From positions 64,982,523-65,046,522 of the forward strand of contig CM057228.1 of the NCBI GenBank assembly GCA_029891385.1: a stretch of DNA of 64,000 bases, written 5' to 3'. Origin of the DNA: Erythroxylum novogranatense. Its lineage: Eukaryota; Streptophyta; Magnoliopsida; Malpighiales; Erythroxylaceae. The position numbers and the translations under genes were made by a program. The notes beneath the pieces were generated by a model, which worked only from the letters and a program-made list of their open reading frames with translations, ran no database searches and was not told the origin of the DNA. Below, in pieces: positions 1 to 10,850 of the stretch. Each line of letters starts with the position of its first letter. Within the stretch, counting starts at the first letter, position 1.

Positions 1-2565
1 TTTCTTCTGTCATTGCTTTCATCCATTCTTCTTTAGCAGGGCCAGTAAGAGCCTCATTTACATTCCTTGGCTCTTCTTCTTCTTGCGGAACAATCATATT
101 AATTTCTCCTTCAATCTCAAAACGACGTCGGGGAATTATCCCTCGATTACTCCGTCGTAAACGAGGTTCATCATGAACAAATTCATGATTGATCTGATTG
201 CTCCCACTTGGATCAGTTATCATAGAGAACCTTTCTGTGGAATTGCTCCCACTTGGTTGAAGTTCCTCATCTTGATTCTGTATAACATAATCATTCTGAT
301 CCAGCGACTCATATAATAATAGGTCTTTACCTATTTTGCCTTGCTTGAGAAAATCATTTTCTAAGAATGTTACATCTCGTGATTCAAATTCAGTTACACC
401 TCCACTACCTTGTTCACTTATGAACACGTATCCTTTTGAGTGTTCCGAGTATCTAATAAAAATACTTTTTCTCCCTCTTGGGCCTAATTTTCCATGTTTG
501 TGAGAGAGATCATGAACATAGGCTGCACACCCCCAAAGTCGGAGACTTGACACATCAGGCCTCCTACCAGTCCACAACTCATATGGTGTGCTAGTGGCGA
601 TTTAGTGGGCACACGATTAAGTACATAAGTGGCTGTTAGCAACGCATCACCCCAAAAGGTGATTGGTAAATTTGCTTGGGCCATCATGGACCTAATCATT
701 TCTAATAGCGTCCTATTTCGTCTTTTAGCGACGCCATTTTGTTGTGGGGTTCTAGTAATTGTTAATTGCCTTTTTATTCCTTTTTCATCACAGAAAGCCT
801 GGAACTTTTCTGACAAGTACTCTTGTCCACGATCAGTTCGTAATGCTTTTATTTTCTTATCTAATTGATTCTCAACCAAGTTCGAGTATTTTATGAAACA
901 ATCGAATGCTTCCGATTTATGAGAAATCAAATAGATATGACCATACCGAGTATAGTCATCTATGAACGTGATGAAATAAATTACCCCACGTCTAGCCCTT
1001 ACATTCATTAGACCACAGATGTCAGAATGAATTAATTGCAATGGATATAAAGCTCGTGTTCCCTTTCCAAATGGCTTTCTTGCCATTTTACCAGCTAAAC
1101 AATGCTCACATGTAGGTAAATCTACTTGACTTAGATTACCTAAAAGTCCTTCTTTAGCCAATCGACTTATTCGATTTTGACCAATATGGCATAGTCTAAC
1201 GTGCCACAAAGTTGCATCATTGTTGGAATTACTAGATGTGAATAATGAATAACTAATATTATTATTTTCCTTTAACACATCCAGCACAATAAAACCATTC
1301 AATAAAAAACTATGACCATAATTAATAGATCCAAGATACAAATCCATTCCACCACTGTGGAAATTTACATTAAAACTCAGTTTAACTAACATCAATACAG
1401 ATAAAAGATTCCTACGAATCTGTGGAGCAAATAATACTTCATGTAGGATGAGAGGTTGTCCTCCACGCGTGTCCAATTTACATGTCCCAATTCCTTGTAC
1501 AACAACTTTGGAATTGTCACCTACATAAAGCCATCGACTACCATGTGGGAGTTTAAGAAACTCAACGAAGGCATCACGATCCTTCGCTACATGGTTGGTT
1601 GCTCCTGAGTCTACAATCCACAAAGGATGTGATTCAGTTAGAAAAACAGAACAAGAAACATTCACATAATAAATTTTTGTACTATAAAGTTGTACCTTCT
1701 TGGGCTCGGTACAATCTCGAGCAAAGTGGCCCTTATTACCACAATTATAGCATTTCACATGTTTCATGTTCTTCTTCTTGAAGGGACACTTTCCCTTTCC
1801 ACGTTGGTTCCAATTTTTCTTATTGGATTCCTGAGGGAAGTGGTCGAATTTCTTATTCCTTTTCCACTTATATCCACCATGATGCTTACGTTTCTTGTTC
1901 ATGGTTTCATGTGAGCTAGAACTAACTGCATATGCCTCAGAAGACATCTTTGAGGCTTCCAGACGCTCTTCTTCCAAGATAAGATGCCTCGTAGCATCTT
2001 ACATTGTCTTGATGTTTTCATTATGAGTTAGGTGCATCTTCATATGCTCCCAACTCTGAGGCAGTGAATGGATCACAGCTTGCACCTGTTGCTCATCAGA
2101 CAGCTCATGACCAACATCACATAACTCACTTACCATGTTGGACATTTTTCTCAAATGCTTCTGCATTGTATCATCTGGGCGCTTCTTATAAGTGTCAAAC
2201 TTAATTGTAAGTGACCTCACTTTGGTCACTGAAGCACCTCCAAAACGAGCAGCCAATGCGGACCACATGTCCTTTGCAGTTTCGAACTTACGGAGTTCAC
2301 GCATGGTATCATTATCCATGCTACTCAGCAACGTGATGCGAGCTAAAGAGTTTTTCTTTTTTCACAAGTCATACGCATCACGGTCCCGTCTATGTTGGGC
2401 TGTAGTGCCCTCCTCAGGAACATTCATGGTTAGGTTTAATGGTTCTAGAGCCTCTTGCTCTTCTAGTACATATTGGATTTTCATACTCCAAATCTCGTAA
2501 TTGTCACCATTGAGTTTCTCACCCCTATTGAGTTCAGCAACTATATTCTTCGAAGCAGTAGCCAT
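1..2565 (-). pseudogene. Ty1/copia retrotransposon gag-pol, decayed, runs off left edge
   Basis: Reading leftward, one polyprotein frame gives Gag from the Met at 2565, a CCHC zinc knuckle (CYNCGNKGHFARDC, about 1752-1711), the aspartic protease motif DSGATNH (about 1611), the integrase HHCC zinc site (WHVRLCH ... CEHC), then the integrase core with D (HSD) and D (RTDRG), and the start of the RT region at the window edge (EEWMKAMTEE). These are the domains in Ty1/copia order. The frame is broken three times: an in-frame TGA at 2362-2364, an in-frame TAA at 1999-2001 (both inside Gag), and a one-base frameshift near 586-600, after which homology continues in another frame to position 1. The third catalytic residue of the integrase, expected as E after PQQNGVA, is K (AAA, 724-726), exactly at the D,D(35)E spacing. 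The element is therefore dead. No primer-binding site or LTR was recognised upstream of Gag. Confidence 0.93.
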
Positions 2566-3025
2566 TTTTGAAACACTAAGTTTCTATAATAAGAAAGAAA
2601 TATATACACGTTAATGTCACATTAATCGTTCATATAGCAAATAATTCGATTACAATTGCTTATAAAATCAAAAGTCCACAAATGTGTTCAATCATCATTC
2701 ATACAACAATCGAATCCTAATTACTTTACTCTAGACGAGTTCTAATATAAAATTCATGTAAACATATTACATAAATATTAAAATCTTGTTCTTATAAAAC
2801 CAAACAACCTATTGTATACCTATGAACAATCTATAGGTAACGAACCCTACGCGGAAATGAGTTCACGAGTTCGCGTGAAATATTTTGCGAAGCTCGATTT
2901 ACAATAGATCTAACTATTTTCATTGGAAGACCTATAGGATATAAAGTCCTAATTAACTCTCTTCTACGCATCCTTTTCATAAATGTCATCACTAACAAAT
3001 TATAAGTCTTCTCAGGTATATTATT
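2566..3025. other. Unassigned sequence upstream of the copia Gag
   Basis: This AT-rich stretch should hold the leader and 5' LTR of the minus-strand copia element. I find neither a TGGTATCAGAGC-like primer-binding site nor a TG...CA boundary, so its identity stays open. Confidence 0.4.
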
Positions 3026-3352
3026 CTAGAGCATTTGTAATAGTTCGCCTTTAGGTTGAGGCAAAGTTGCAAGCAAAGTCATGTACTTTACTTCAACATC
3101 CTTGTAAGCTAGACAACCTCCAAAATATAACGCTTGCATCATGTTATTGACTGCAATAACATGTTGTGTTAGACCATCTCTAGGCATTAAGCGCATGTTG
3201 ACTAACTTCACATACATGCTGCAAATTCGTCTCTTCTGTGCCTCACATCGAATAAGCTTACGTGTTTGCTTAACAATAGGCATTGTCCTAAAAAACAAAT
3301 TTTCAGGAATCAGAAGAGTATAAAAAAATAACAAATTATTTTTTTCTAACAC
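3026..3352 (-). pseudogene. Possible copia-type Gag fragment
   Basis: A 108-codon open stretch contains a segment reading roughly MYVKLVNMRL, then GLTQHVIAVNNMM, then a hydrophobic segment ending MTLLATLPQPKGELL. This resembles the helical core of plant copia Gag proteins (UBN2-like), where a basic helix is followed by a short helix and an 'LLxSLP' segment. It has no zinc knuckle and no linked pol. It lies about 450 bp upstream of the main copia Gag on the same strand, so it may be a second, older Gag remnant. The similarity is weak and a chance open frame cannot be excluded. Confidence 0.3.
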
Positions 3353-3769
3353 TTAGCGAACTTATGCTCATATACTGAAATAATTTTAATTTATTATTTT
3401 GTATTATATTGTTTATCAACAATTTATTGAACGAATCAAAAAACTTTTAATCTTTAAGTAATTAGACACTTATTTCTAATTTACCTTATAATTGAACTAA
3501 TCAATTATCTTGGTTTACTTAGAAACTTATTTCTAAATAAATAAATTTTAAAAAATTCATTTTAATGAAACAAATTAGTAATTATCTAATTAAAACATAA
3601 ACCAACAAAATAGTTTATTTCACGGGTAATCTCATTTTCACTAAACAAATTAGTATGGATTTAATTAGAAAATAAATCAACGAAATTAGTTTATTTCTAA
3701 GGTTATTTTAACTAAACAAATTAGTTATTTTCTTTTAAAAAATTGTCTAAATAATTAGAAACTTATTTC

Positions 3770-3816
<47 letters not shown>

Positions 3817-4855
3817 GAACTAATCAATTTCCTTTGGTATAATATTTAAAAACTAATTTAATTAAATAAATTAGTTAGTGAAAATTAGAAAACTAATTTA
3901 TAATTCTTTACATTATATTATGTATAACTCAATTATGAATTTAAACAAAACTTATTATAATTGGGCCACAAAGTTTTGATCCATAATATCTTTCATAGCC
4001 CATAAGAAGGAAAACCAAAAACCAGCCCAGAATTGAGGGTTTTACTTGTCATCTAATTTGGATTTTGGACGTTGTATACAGATACAGTTAAGGACACAAT
4101 TAGTTGCTTCTAGTTCGAATTGTTGCTGAAAAAAAATGGTGAAGTGTGAAGAAAACTATGGACTCAAGCTCCCCGGGTCCCAGTACTGTTAGATTTTAGG
4201 ATTAAAAAGGTGTAGTCTTGTTTCTGAATCCACGGAGAGATGATTGGTCATATACTTTGTTAAGCACTTGGTTTCTCAAAGAAAATTCAAATCTTTATGA
4301 TGTGCAAACAATTTGTGGAGTTGGAATGGGAAAAAGAAACATATTGCCTCCGTCTTAACTTCTATTTTACATTTGAATTGAAAGCATAGCATGTTACATA
4401 ACTTATAATTTTTAGAAAAGTTTATGTCTCATTTTTTATGGATTATTTATGGACAATTTACCTGATTATGCTAAACTTTAAGTCGAGAAGAAAATATGCT
4501 CCATGACTAGAAAGAGAAGTCACGACTAAAGAATAGGTAGTTGAGATTTTCCATACTATCCAATCAGAGCTCATAGTTCATACCAAAAACATTGAATTTG
4601 AGTGAATGTTTAGTAACCAATTTGCCTCCAATAACAAGCCTGAGGATGAACGAGTGAGCTGGACATAAACTTGATTCCTAAACCAACTTATACCACCATA
4701 TCTTCATGAGATTCAAAAGCCCTCATACCAGCCTTTTATAGGATTCTATTGTGAAATTTAGAGAGCTATTAGTTATCCTTTCAATAAGGACAAGAGAACA
4801 AGAGTTAAGAGCATAGCTAGGTAGATTCTTAATGATCTCACTAAGAGCCTAGGAC
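3353..4855. other. AT-rich non-coding stretch with short degenerate repeats
   Basis: No gene is visible. Between about 3460 and 3900, variants of a short motif (AATTAGAAACTTATTTCTAA and AAACAAATTAGTTA) recur several times, giving a loose repeat field around a TA microsatellite. From 3960 to 4855 the sequence is unstructured apart from the tail of the neighbouring LINE remnant. Confidence 0.5.
3776..3813. repeat. (TA)n microsatellite
   Basis: About 19 uninterrupted TA dinucleotides, inside the AT-rich degenerate repeat field. Confidence 0.97.
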
Positions 4856-4859
4856 CATT

Positions 4860-5740
4860 CTTTATTTTTAAAGTTCTTGAACTCTGGTCTTAGGAGGAAT
4901 GAGTGTTTTTAGTGTATATAACTTCTTTATCTTGTAAAAGGACATGCCAGTGATCAAACCAGAACAAGATTTTTTTCCCATCACTGATCTTATGCTTAAT
5001 AGAGGATTGTACCTAGTCTTTAATAAGTAGGATTTGTCTAAAGGTCCAAGAAACGCCACTAGTAATTTTGGTATTCCATAAGCTCTGTTCCTTGAGATGG
5101 TAAAAGTGAATACATTTTACCTAAAGACCTTCCTCGTCACTATACATCTTCCACAACCTTTTAGCTAATATTACCTTACTCATAACTTTGATGGAATAGA
5201 TTCCAGCCCACCAAACTGCTTAGGTAAACATACCATGCACCACTTAAACTTTGGTATTTACATGTCAATACTTATTCTACATTATAAGAAATCTCTTAAC
5301 ATTTTATCAATATCTTTCAATGTCCCTATTGGAAGAGTTTAGTGGAAGCGCCAATATATGGGTAATTTGCATAAGATAGAGATAATTAGTTGCAGCCTTT
5401 CTTTATAGCTAAGAAACCTATTCAACAAATTATTCACTTTCTTACTGATGGACTCCAAAAGAGGTGAAAATTTGTATAATGGAAGTTTTCTAGTAGTGAT
5501 AGGGACACCTAGATATTTGGGTGGGGACTGAGAGAGACCTATAGAATTGGGTAGAATATTACCTCAGGGATCATATCCGCTAGACAAAAAGAAGGAGCTC
5601 TTTGAAGGATCAAAAGCCAACCACAATATATGCATAAAGGATTCAAAAGGGGAAACTAGTAGGTTGATTAAAGTTATAGTTGAACCATATAATAATAGCA
5701 AGTAATCCATACATGAAAGAAAACAATTATTTGTTTGTTG
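4860..5740 (-). pseudogene. LINE (L1-like) reverse-transcriptase 3' fragment
   Basis: Translating leftward from about 5735 gives, in one frame, a degraded FADDL active-site region (MDYLLLLYG), then FDPSKSSFFLSSG, PPKYLGVPITTRKLP, NRFLSYKERLQLI and LPIGTLKDIDKMLRDFL. These are the conserved landmarks of the RT palm/thumb of plant L1-type LINEs. After a frameshift near 5190 the post-RT region continues (VSWTFRQILLIKD, then DGKKILFWFDHWH). Several in-frame stops are present and the YADD box is mutated, so the copy is dead. No ORF1, endonuclease or poly(A) tail was found next to it; it is a truncated internal fragment. Confidence 0.88.
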
Positions 5741-8123
5741 CATCTATAGTGAAATTTGAAACTTAGTTCTTTATAGATTTTAACACTATTCATTCTAAGC
5801 ATTTCAACTAATAAGTAAATTGAATAAAACAATCAAAGCTAAACCAAATGGTATAAGGAAGTTAAATAAGAACACATGCATATCTGATTGATAAACTTCA
5901 TGATTGTCATAATGAATAAACATAGTTTTTGTAATCAAGCACTATTCAGAGACAATGAATTTTCCTAATCCTATACGAACTATAGACACATCACCACCGC
6001 CTCCATTTCCATCTATGCTCTCCTGAAGATTCAAGGAAGCTTAACACAGTATATAGTATATACAATTAGATGTTCATATAATAGCTTCATGACAGAAAAT
6101 AAGATACTGATAATAAAGAAAGAGTTGTATTTTAGATGATATTAAGAACCTTGAAGAAGAAGATCGTTGATTAATGTATGAAGAAGGAATTTGTTTTGCA
6201 TTGATTTGTTCTTCATTAAGGTCAATTTTTTCACATCCCTCCTAATGGAGCTCATTTTCAGCATCGAAAACTAGTTGCCACGTCGAGATTCCACGATGAA
6301 TTAATATTAACAATTTCATTCTAAAAAGTCAATAGAAGAATTATTATTTGAATGTTCCAACATTCTAAAAATGTTAATTTTGTGATCTATCAAGTAAGAC
6401 TACTTCATATGACAAGGTTAAAAATGTTAAGTGTGAAATGACTATGTTTCGGGGATGCATAAACATCCTTTGTAGCTTCGAAATATGATTGCTTCTATGT
6501 ATATAAACATCCTTTGTAAAACCTCTAATGAAAATAGTTGAGTAATTTTGATTTAACTTTAAATCATCTTAATAATTAGCTTGTTAGTTGTAAAGTACTC
6601 CATTATATATATGTTTTCATAAAATATATATTCAATAAATTCAAATTTGTGTATTTAAAAGATTTTGTCCTTTAAGAATAATAGTAATAGGTTGTTAGTT
6701 TTAAGTTTTGATTTATATGTCTAATCGTAGCCTCATAACACATTGAAATAAAGTCATTTTGTTGGATACATCTATATAATATAAATGGTAGAGTCATTTC
6801 AGAATAAAAGCAATCATATGGTAAGTATAAACATAAACATCCATTACAGAAGTGGCCTTCATTCTCTAATAGACATTTGATCAAATAGTTAGCATGTTTT
6901 TCTCAAACCAACATGGAAGGTTGATAAAAAAAGGTTGACCAATACACATCTAACATAGAAACATAATTCATCATATTTTTGGTTTTGACCATTTGACTTT
7001 TAATTGTTATGTATAATCATAACCTCATTACACGTTAAAATAAAGTCATTTTGATGGATACATCTGCATATTATAAGTTGTACAATCAAATGTAAATATG
7101 TACATAAAAATTTGTTGTAGAAGTAGCCTTCATTGAAGCATTTCATTAAAAAATTAGGAGGCTTTCCTCAAACAAGCATGGAAGGTAGGGAAAAAAAGTC
7201 GACCCATACACATTTAACATAGAAACACAATTCATGATCTTCCAAATACAAACACAAACTCATACACCATAAGTAGAACACAAAACTCATATAAAGTCCT
7301 AAACGTAACAGTAAAACATAGCACAAGAAGGAGGGTTTGAAAATAGAAAAGAAGAAGAATACCATCATAGTTAATAATGCTTTTTTGACAATGAAGACCA
7401 CAACATAGGGGATGACATTTATTGGATGGTGAACGAAGAGAAAATATGATGACTAACACCAAAACAAAGAGAGTTTCAATTTTGGTGTTAATAACCTAGT
7501 AGAAAACGACGTCATTTGTAGTTAAATAAAACAACATCATATTTGATTAATTTGGAATAAATATGCCATTTGGTTTCAATTCATTAAATCGTCACAAAAT
7601 GGTGGCCCATTACCATTTGGCTTGACCTTTGGTAATGGCATTAATGTAACATTATATGGATTACCATATATAATTATATCTATTTTGATGGTAATAAAAA
7701 TAATTGCAATATAGTAAATAATGGAAATCAATACTAAATATTAATTAGATATTCTTAATAATTTGGAATGTCTCAATGTTAGTGATGAAAGGGAAAACAA
7801 GTCATTTTTTTTAGTTATCTTCAGATGAAAAATACATGTCTGTAAAGTGTTCAATGAATTGCCTATTATGAAGTTGTTAAGTGTTGGGAGTGTTCTGCTT
7901 ATGTTGGTGTATTTATATCACATTCTATTGTCATTATACCAATAATGAGGCTAAAAGTTTCAACTGTTCATGCTTATAGTGAAAGGGAATTGATATGTTT
8001 AGAAATCTGTTACGATTTTTAGGCATGTTCTTCTTGTATTGACATTATACCGATAATGTTTAGTTCCTTGATTTTTTAAAAGTGAATAAAGGTTTGAGAG
8101 TCAAAAAAATTGCCTTTTACTTA
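5741..8123. other. Non-coding intergenic DNA
   Basis: No coding potential is supported. The only clear structure is the imperfect duplication listed at 6690-7240. The minus-strand open frames near 7168-7462 are AT-rich and without recognisable domains. Confidence 0.5.
6690..7240. repeat. Imperfect tandem duplication, period about 265-290 bp
   Basis: The block at about 6690-6975 recurs at about 6985-7240. Matching landmarks are AATAAAGTCATTTT followed by GGATACATCT (6749 and 7042) and CATGGAAGG (6912 and 7177), then ATACACAT, AACATAGAAACA and AATTCAT. The spacing between landmarks drops from about 292 to about 265, so one copy has lost roughly 28 bp. Confidence 0.8.
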
Positions 8124-10811
8124 TGTAACATCCCACCCCCGATGGCAAGGGTAAAAGAGTAATTTGGACAGGGATGAGAGTGAATAGGACTGATTTGGCA
8201 TTTTTATGCATACTGGTATTTGTGAACAGTGAATTTTGCACATGAAAAATAACTGTATATGCATTCATGATATTTCGGGTATTATGCCTAAATGGGATTT
8301 TATCCTGGAAAATGTGGTTTATGGGCTTGAAAATTTAATTGGAGTGGATTGTTATGTGTTATATATTTTTAGAAAATTTTAGAAAATTTTCTGGATTTTT
8401 TCGGAGAAAATTCCCGGACCGGAAAAAAATCGCTAAGTGGCGAACCGGTTGATTTTCGATATCGAAAACTGTTGTCCAATGGCCCTACAATATTGGATAT
8501 ATTGTTTTGGATTTAAAATTTGGGCCATTGGAATTGAATGGGTCAAAGATTTATTTCATTAGAGTTTAATCTTATTAAATATTGTTTTTGTCTTTTCTCT
8601 TCTTTGTCTTTTTCTTATCACCATGCCAAGTGTCCTACACATTTTAATGCTTTTGTTTTATTCCCAACCCACTCATTCACGGCAACTCCAAATTTAAAGA
8701 AGGAAAAGATGACTTTTCTTCCATATTTCCTTAGCCAACCGAAATCTCCATCTTCTCTTTCTTTGGTTCTTTCCTTTTTCTTTGGCTTTGGTTCATTCCT
8801 TCTTCTCCTACTTAAGGATTTCCTCATACTTGCAAGTTTAAGCCCTCTATCTTCTTTCCATGAGAACTATGCATGAGGATGAAATAGAGGAAGTAAAGTA
8901 ATTGGAGAAGTTAAGAGTTGGAGTTGGAAAAGCTTGATTAGGTAAGGTTTATGTTAAGCTTTCATTATGTATTTCATGAATCATGGTTGTTAGATGCATT
9001 CAATGGGAGTTATTGTTTATTAATCATGATTTATGATGCTTTAATGTTATGAAATTTATAGCTTGAATTGTTGGGTAAGGTTATGTTAAGTATGATTTGA
9101 TAAGGTGAGCATGAATGCTGTGGTTTAGAAGTGTTTTAGCTTGATTTTAGATTGATTCTTGATGATTATTCTTGCATGGAAATGAAGAGTTTAGTGCTGC
9201 CAAATTGTGACTATTGGTCTAAGTGAATGTATGAATGATCTAGTGACTGATTTCTTATCCGTTTGGATGCTTAGTGATGTGTTATTGGTATTGGAAGTGA
9301 TAGGATCTAAGGTTAGTACCAAAGCTGGAAAATTGGTTTTGTACTGATTACACTGTTTTGATCATAACTAATGGTGTGGTTGTGTAAATGAGTTGCGGTT
9401 TGTGCCAAATGAAACTTTAGTTGATTGGCTACAATTTTGTGTGAAATAGGTGTTGTCTAATTGTAGCTCTAAGAGGTTGAATTTTGGCTTGGAAAATCAG
9501 AGACATGGGTTGTGTGAACAGTACCCGGATTGATGACCTAATTGTTTTGATGATTTTTCTAGATTAATTTAGAAGGAATTGGTGAAAATAGTCTTAATGA
9601 AAGTTGAAGCCTATCTGGTTAGCTTTCCATTTTCACTGATTTTGCAATTTTTCGATATGTAAGTTGGGAGTTATGAACTGTTAACTAATGACTGACTATG
9701 TGCATTGTGGTGAAACCTAACCAGAAGTGTAGGTTTTGTGAGTATTGTGATTGGAAACAAATTTAGAGATTTCTGTTATTTGAATTGGTTCAAGTGATAT
9801 TCTGAAAAGTTGTAGAGGAAGTAACTATCTTGAAAATGAGATATACTGTACTATTTTTGGATGTCAGAATTGGGAGTTATGAATTTTCAAAGATTGAACT
9901 TAAGTTAGGTCATTGACTAGTGATCAGGGCCGCCACTTGCATGACAGCTCTGAGTTTGTTAGAGATGGAATTGGCTGTTAAGACCTTCATGAGAAGTGTA
10001 GTATTCTGTTTGATCTTTTCATGGGTATAAGTTGGTGAATTTTTTTACATTTTTACAAGGAGCTATAATGTTTTAAAATTTGCTGTCCAGATTGGGGAAT
10101 TTCAGTGGGCAGATTCTTTGTTGAATTGTTTGACCCAGTTAGCAAGTGAATTTGATTTTAGGTTGTTCATGAAAGTTGTAGAAAACATTGTGATTTTTCT
10201 GTGCACATTTATTGTGTAATTTTTGACTAAGGAAATGGGAAGTTATTGAATTTACAAAATCCTGCACTGTTTAAGAGGCATTAACTGGGCAGTAACTTTG
10301 ATTGCATTTTTGACACCCTTAGAGGTGAAATTGGCTTTTGTGTCCTTCATAAAACTTGTAGAGCTCTCTTTTCTCTATGAAATAGACATCAATTTTGTCC
10401 ACATTGGAGTTCGGAGTAGGGAGTTATGACCTAGACAAGTTGGCATGTTGGAGACAATTATTTCAGATCTGTCATTTTAATAGGGCTAGTCGACTAGGAT
10501 TCTTAGACTAGTCGACTACAACCTGCACTAGTCGACTAGGACATGTATTTTTCCTGCACTAGTTGACTACAACCTCTGACTAGTCGACTAGGATGTGCAT
10601 TTTTCCTTCTTTTGCTCATAACTTGTCAAAGTCAGGCATCAGATTGACTAATTCTTGAGACATCCGGATTAGTGAATCATTAATTTCATTTATGAGAATT
10701 GGGAATTTTAGGCGGAAATTGGCGTAGGTCAGGTAATGATTCTTTGGTCATTGTTTTATTTATTTTGGACTTATAGAGGCGAATTGAGTAATTTCGGTCT
10801 TGTTAGATTTC
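8124..10811 (+). repeat. LARD-type LTR, partial: left arm of giant inverted repeat
   Basis: The arm begins TGTAACATCCCACCCCC, the LTR start also seen at 24506 and 32206, and follows the same LTR scaffold (GAGAAAATTCCCGGACCGG, then GGCGAACCGGTTGATTTT, then AAGCTTGATTAGGTAAG). It covers only about the first two thirds of the LTR and stops near 10850, where an inverted copy takes over. Five copies of a CTAGTCGACTAG-type palindrome lie at 10486-10591. The five bases before the start are ACTTA. It is non-coding; the open frame at 8538 is a hydrophobic chance frame. Confidence 0.88.
10486..10591. repeat. Array of CTAGTCGACTAG palindromes (left arm)
   Basis: Five units lie at 10486, about 10507, 10528, about 10557 and 10580. 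Three are exact 12-bp palindromes CTAGTCGACTAG; the others carry one or two changes at the core or edge. The spacing is 20-30 bp. Confidence 0.95.
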
Positions 10812-10850
10812 TAATTTTTAGACGGAATTTTTGTGATGGAAAATTTTGGA
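10812..10850. other. Spacer (loop) of the giant inverted repeat
   Basis: About 39 bp separate the two arms. The left-arm LTR continues through it (AGACGGAATTTTTGTGATGG) before the reversed copy begins with AAATCTAACGG at 10851. Confidence 0.8.

Noticed and set aside
629..868. Plus-strand open frame over the copia integrase.
   Set aside because: Shadow of the minus-strand integrase frame.
8538..8876. A 112-codon open frame in the LARD 1 left arm.
   Set aside because: Low-complexity Phe/Leu/Ser composition from pyrimidine-rich LTR sequence; not kept in the right arm or in LARD 2.
10486..10591. The CTAGTCGACTAG array considered as a CRISPR-like repeat or a cloning-site artefact.
   Set aside because: Units are short, palindromic, irregularly spaced and present in diverged LTR copies, so they are neither a CRISPR array nor vector polylinker.
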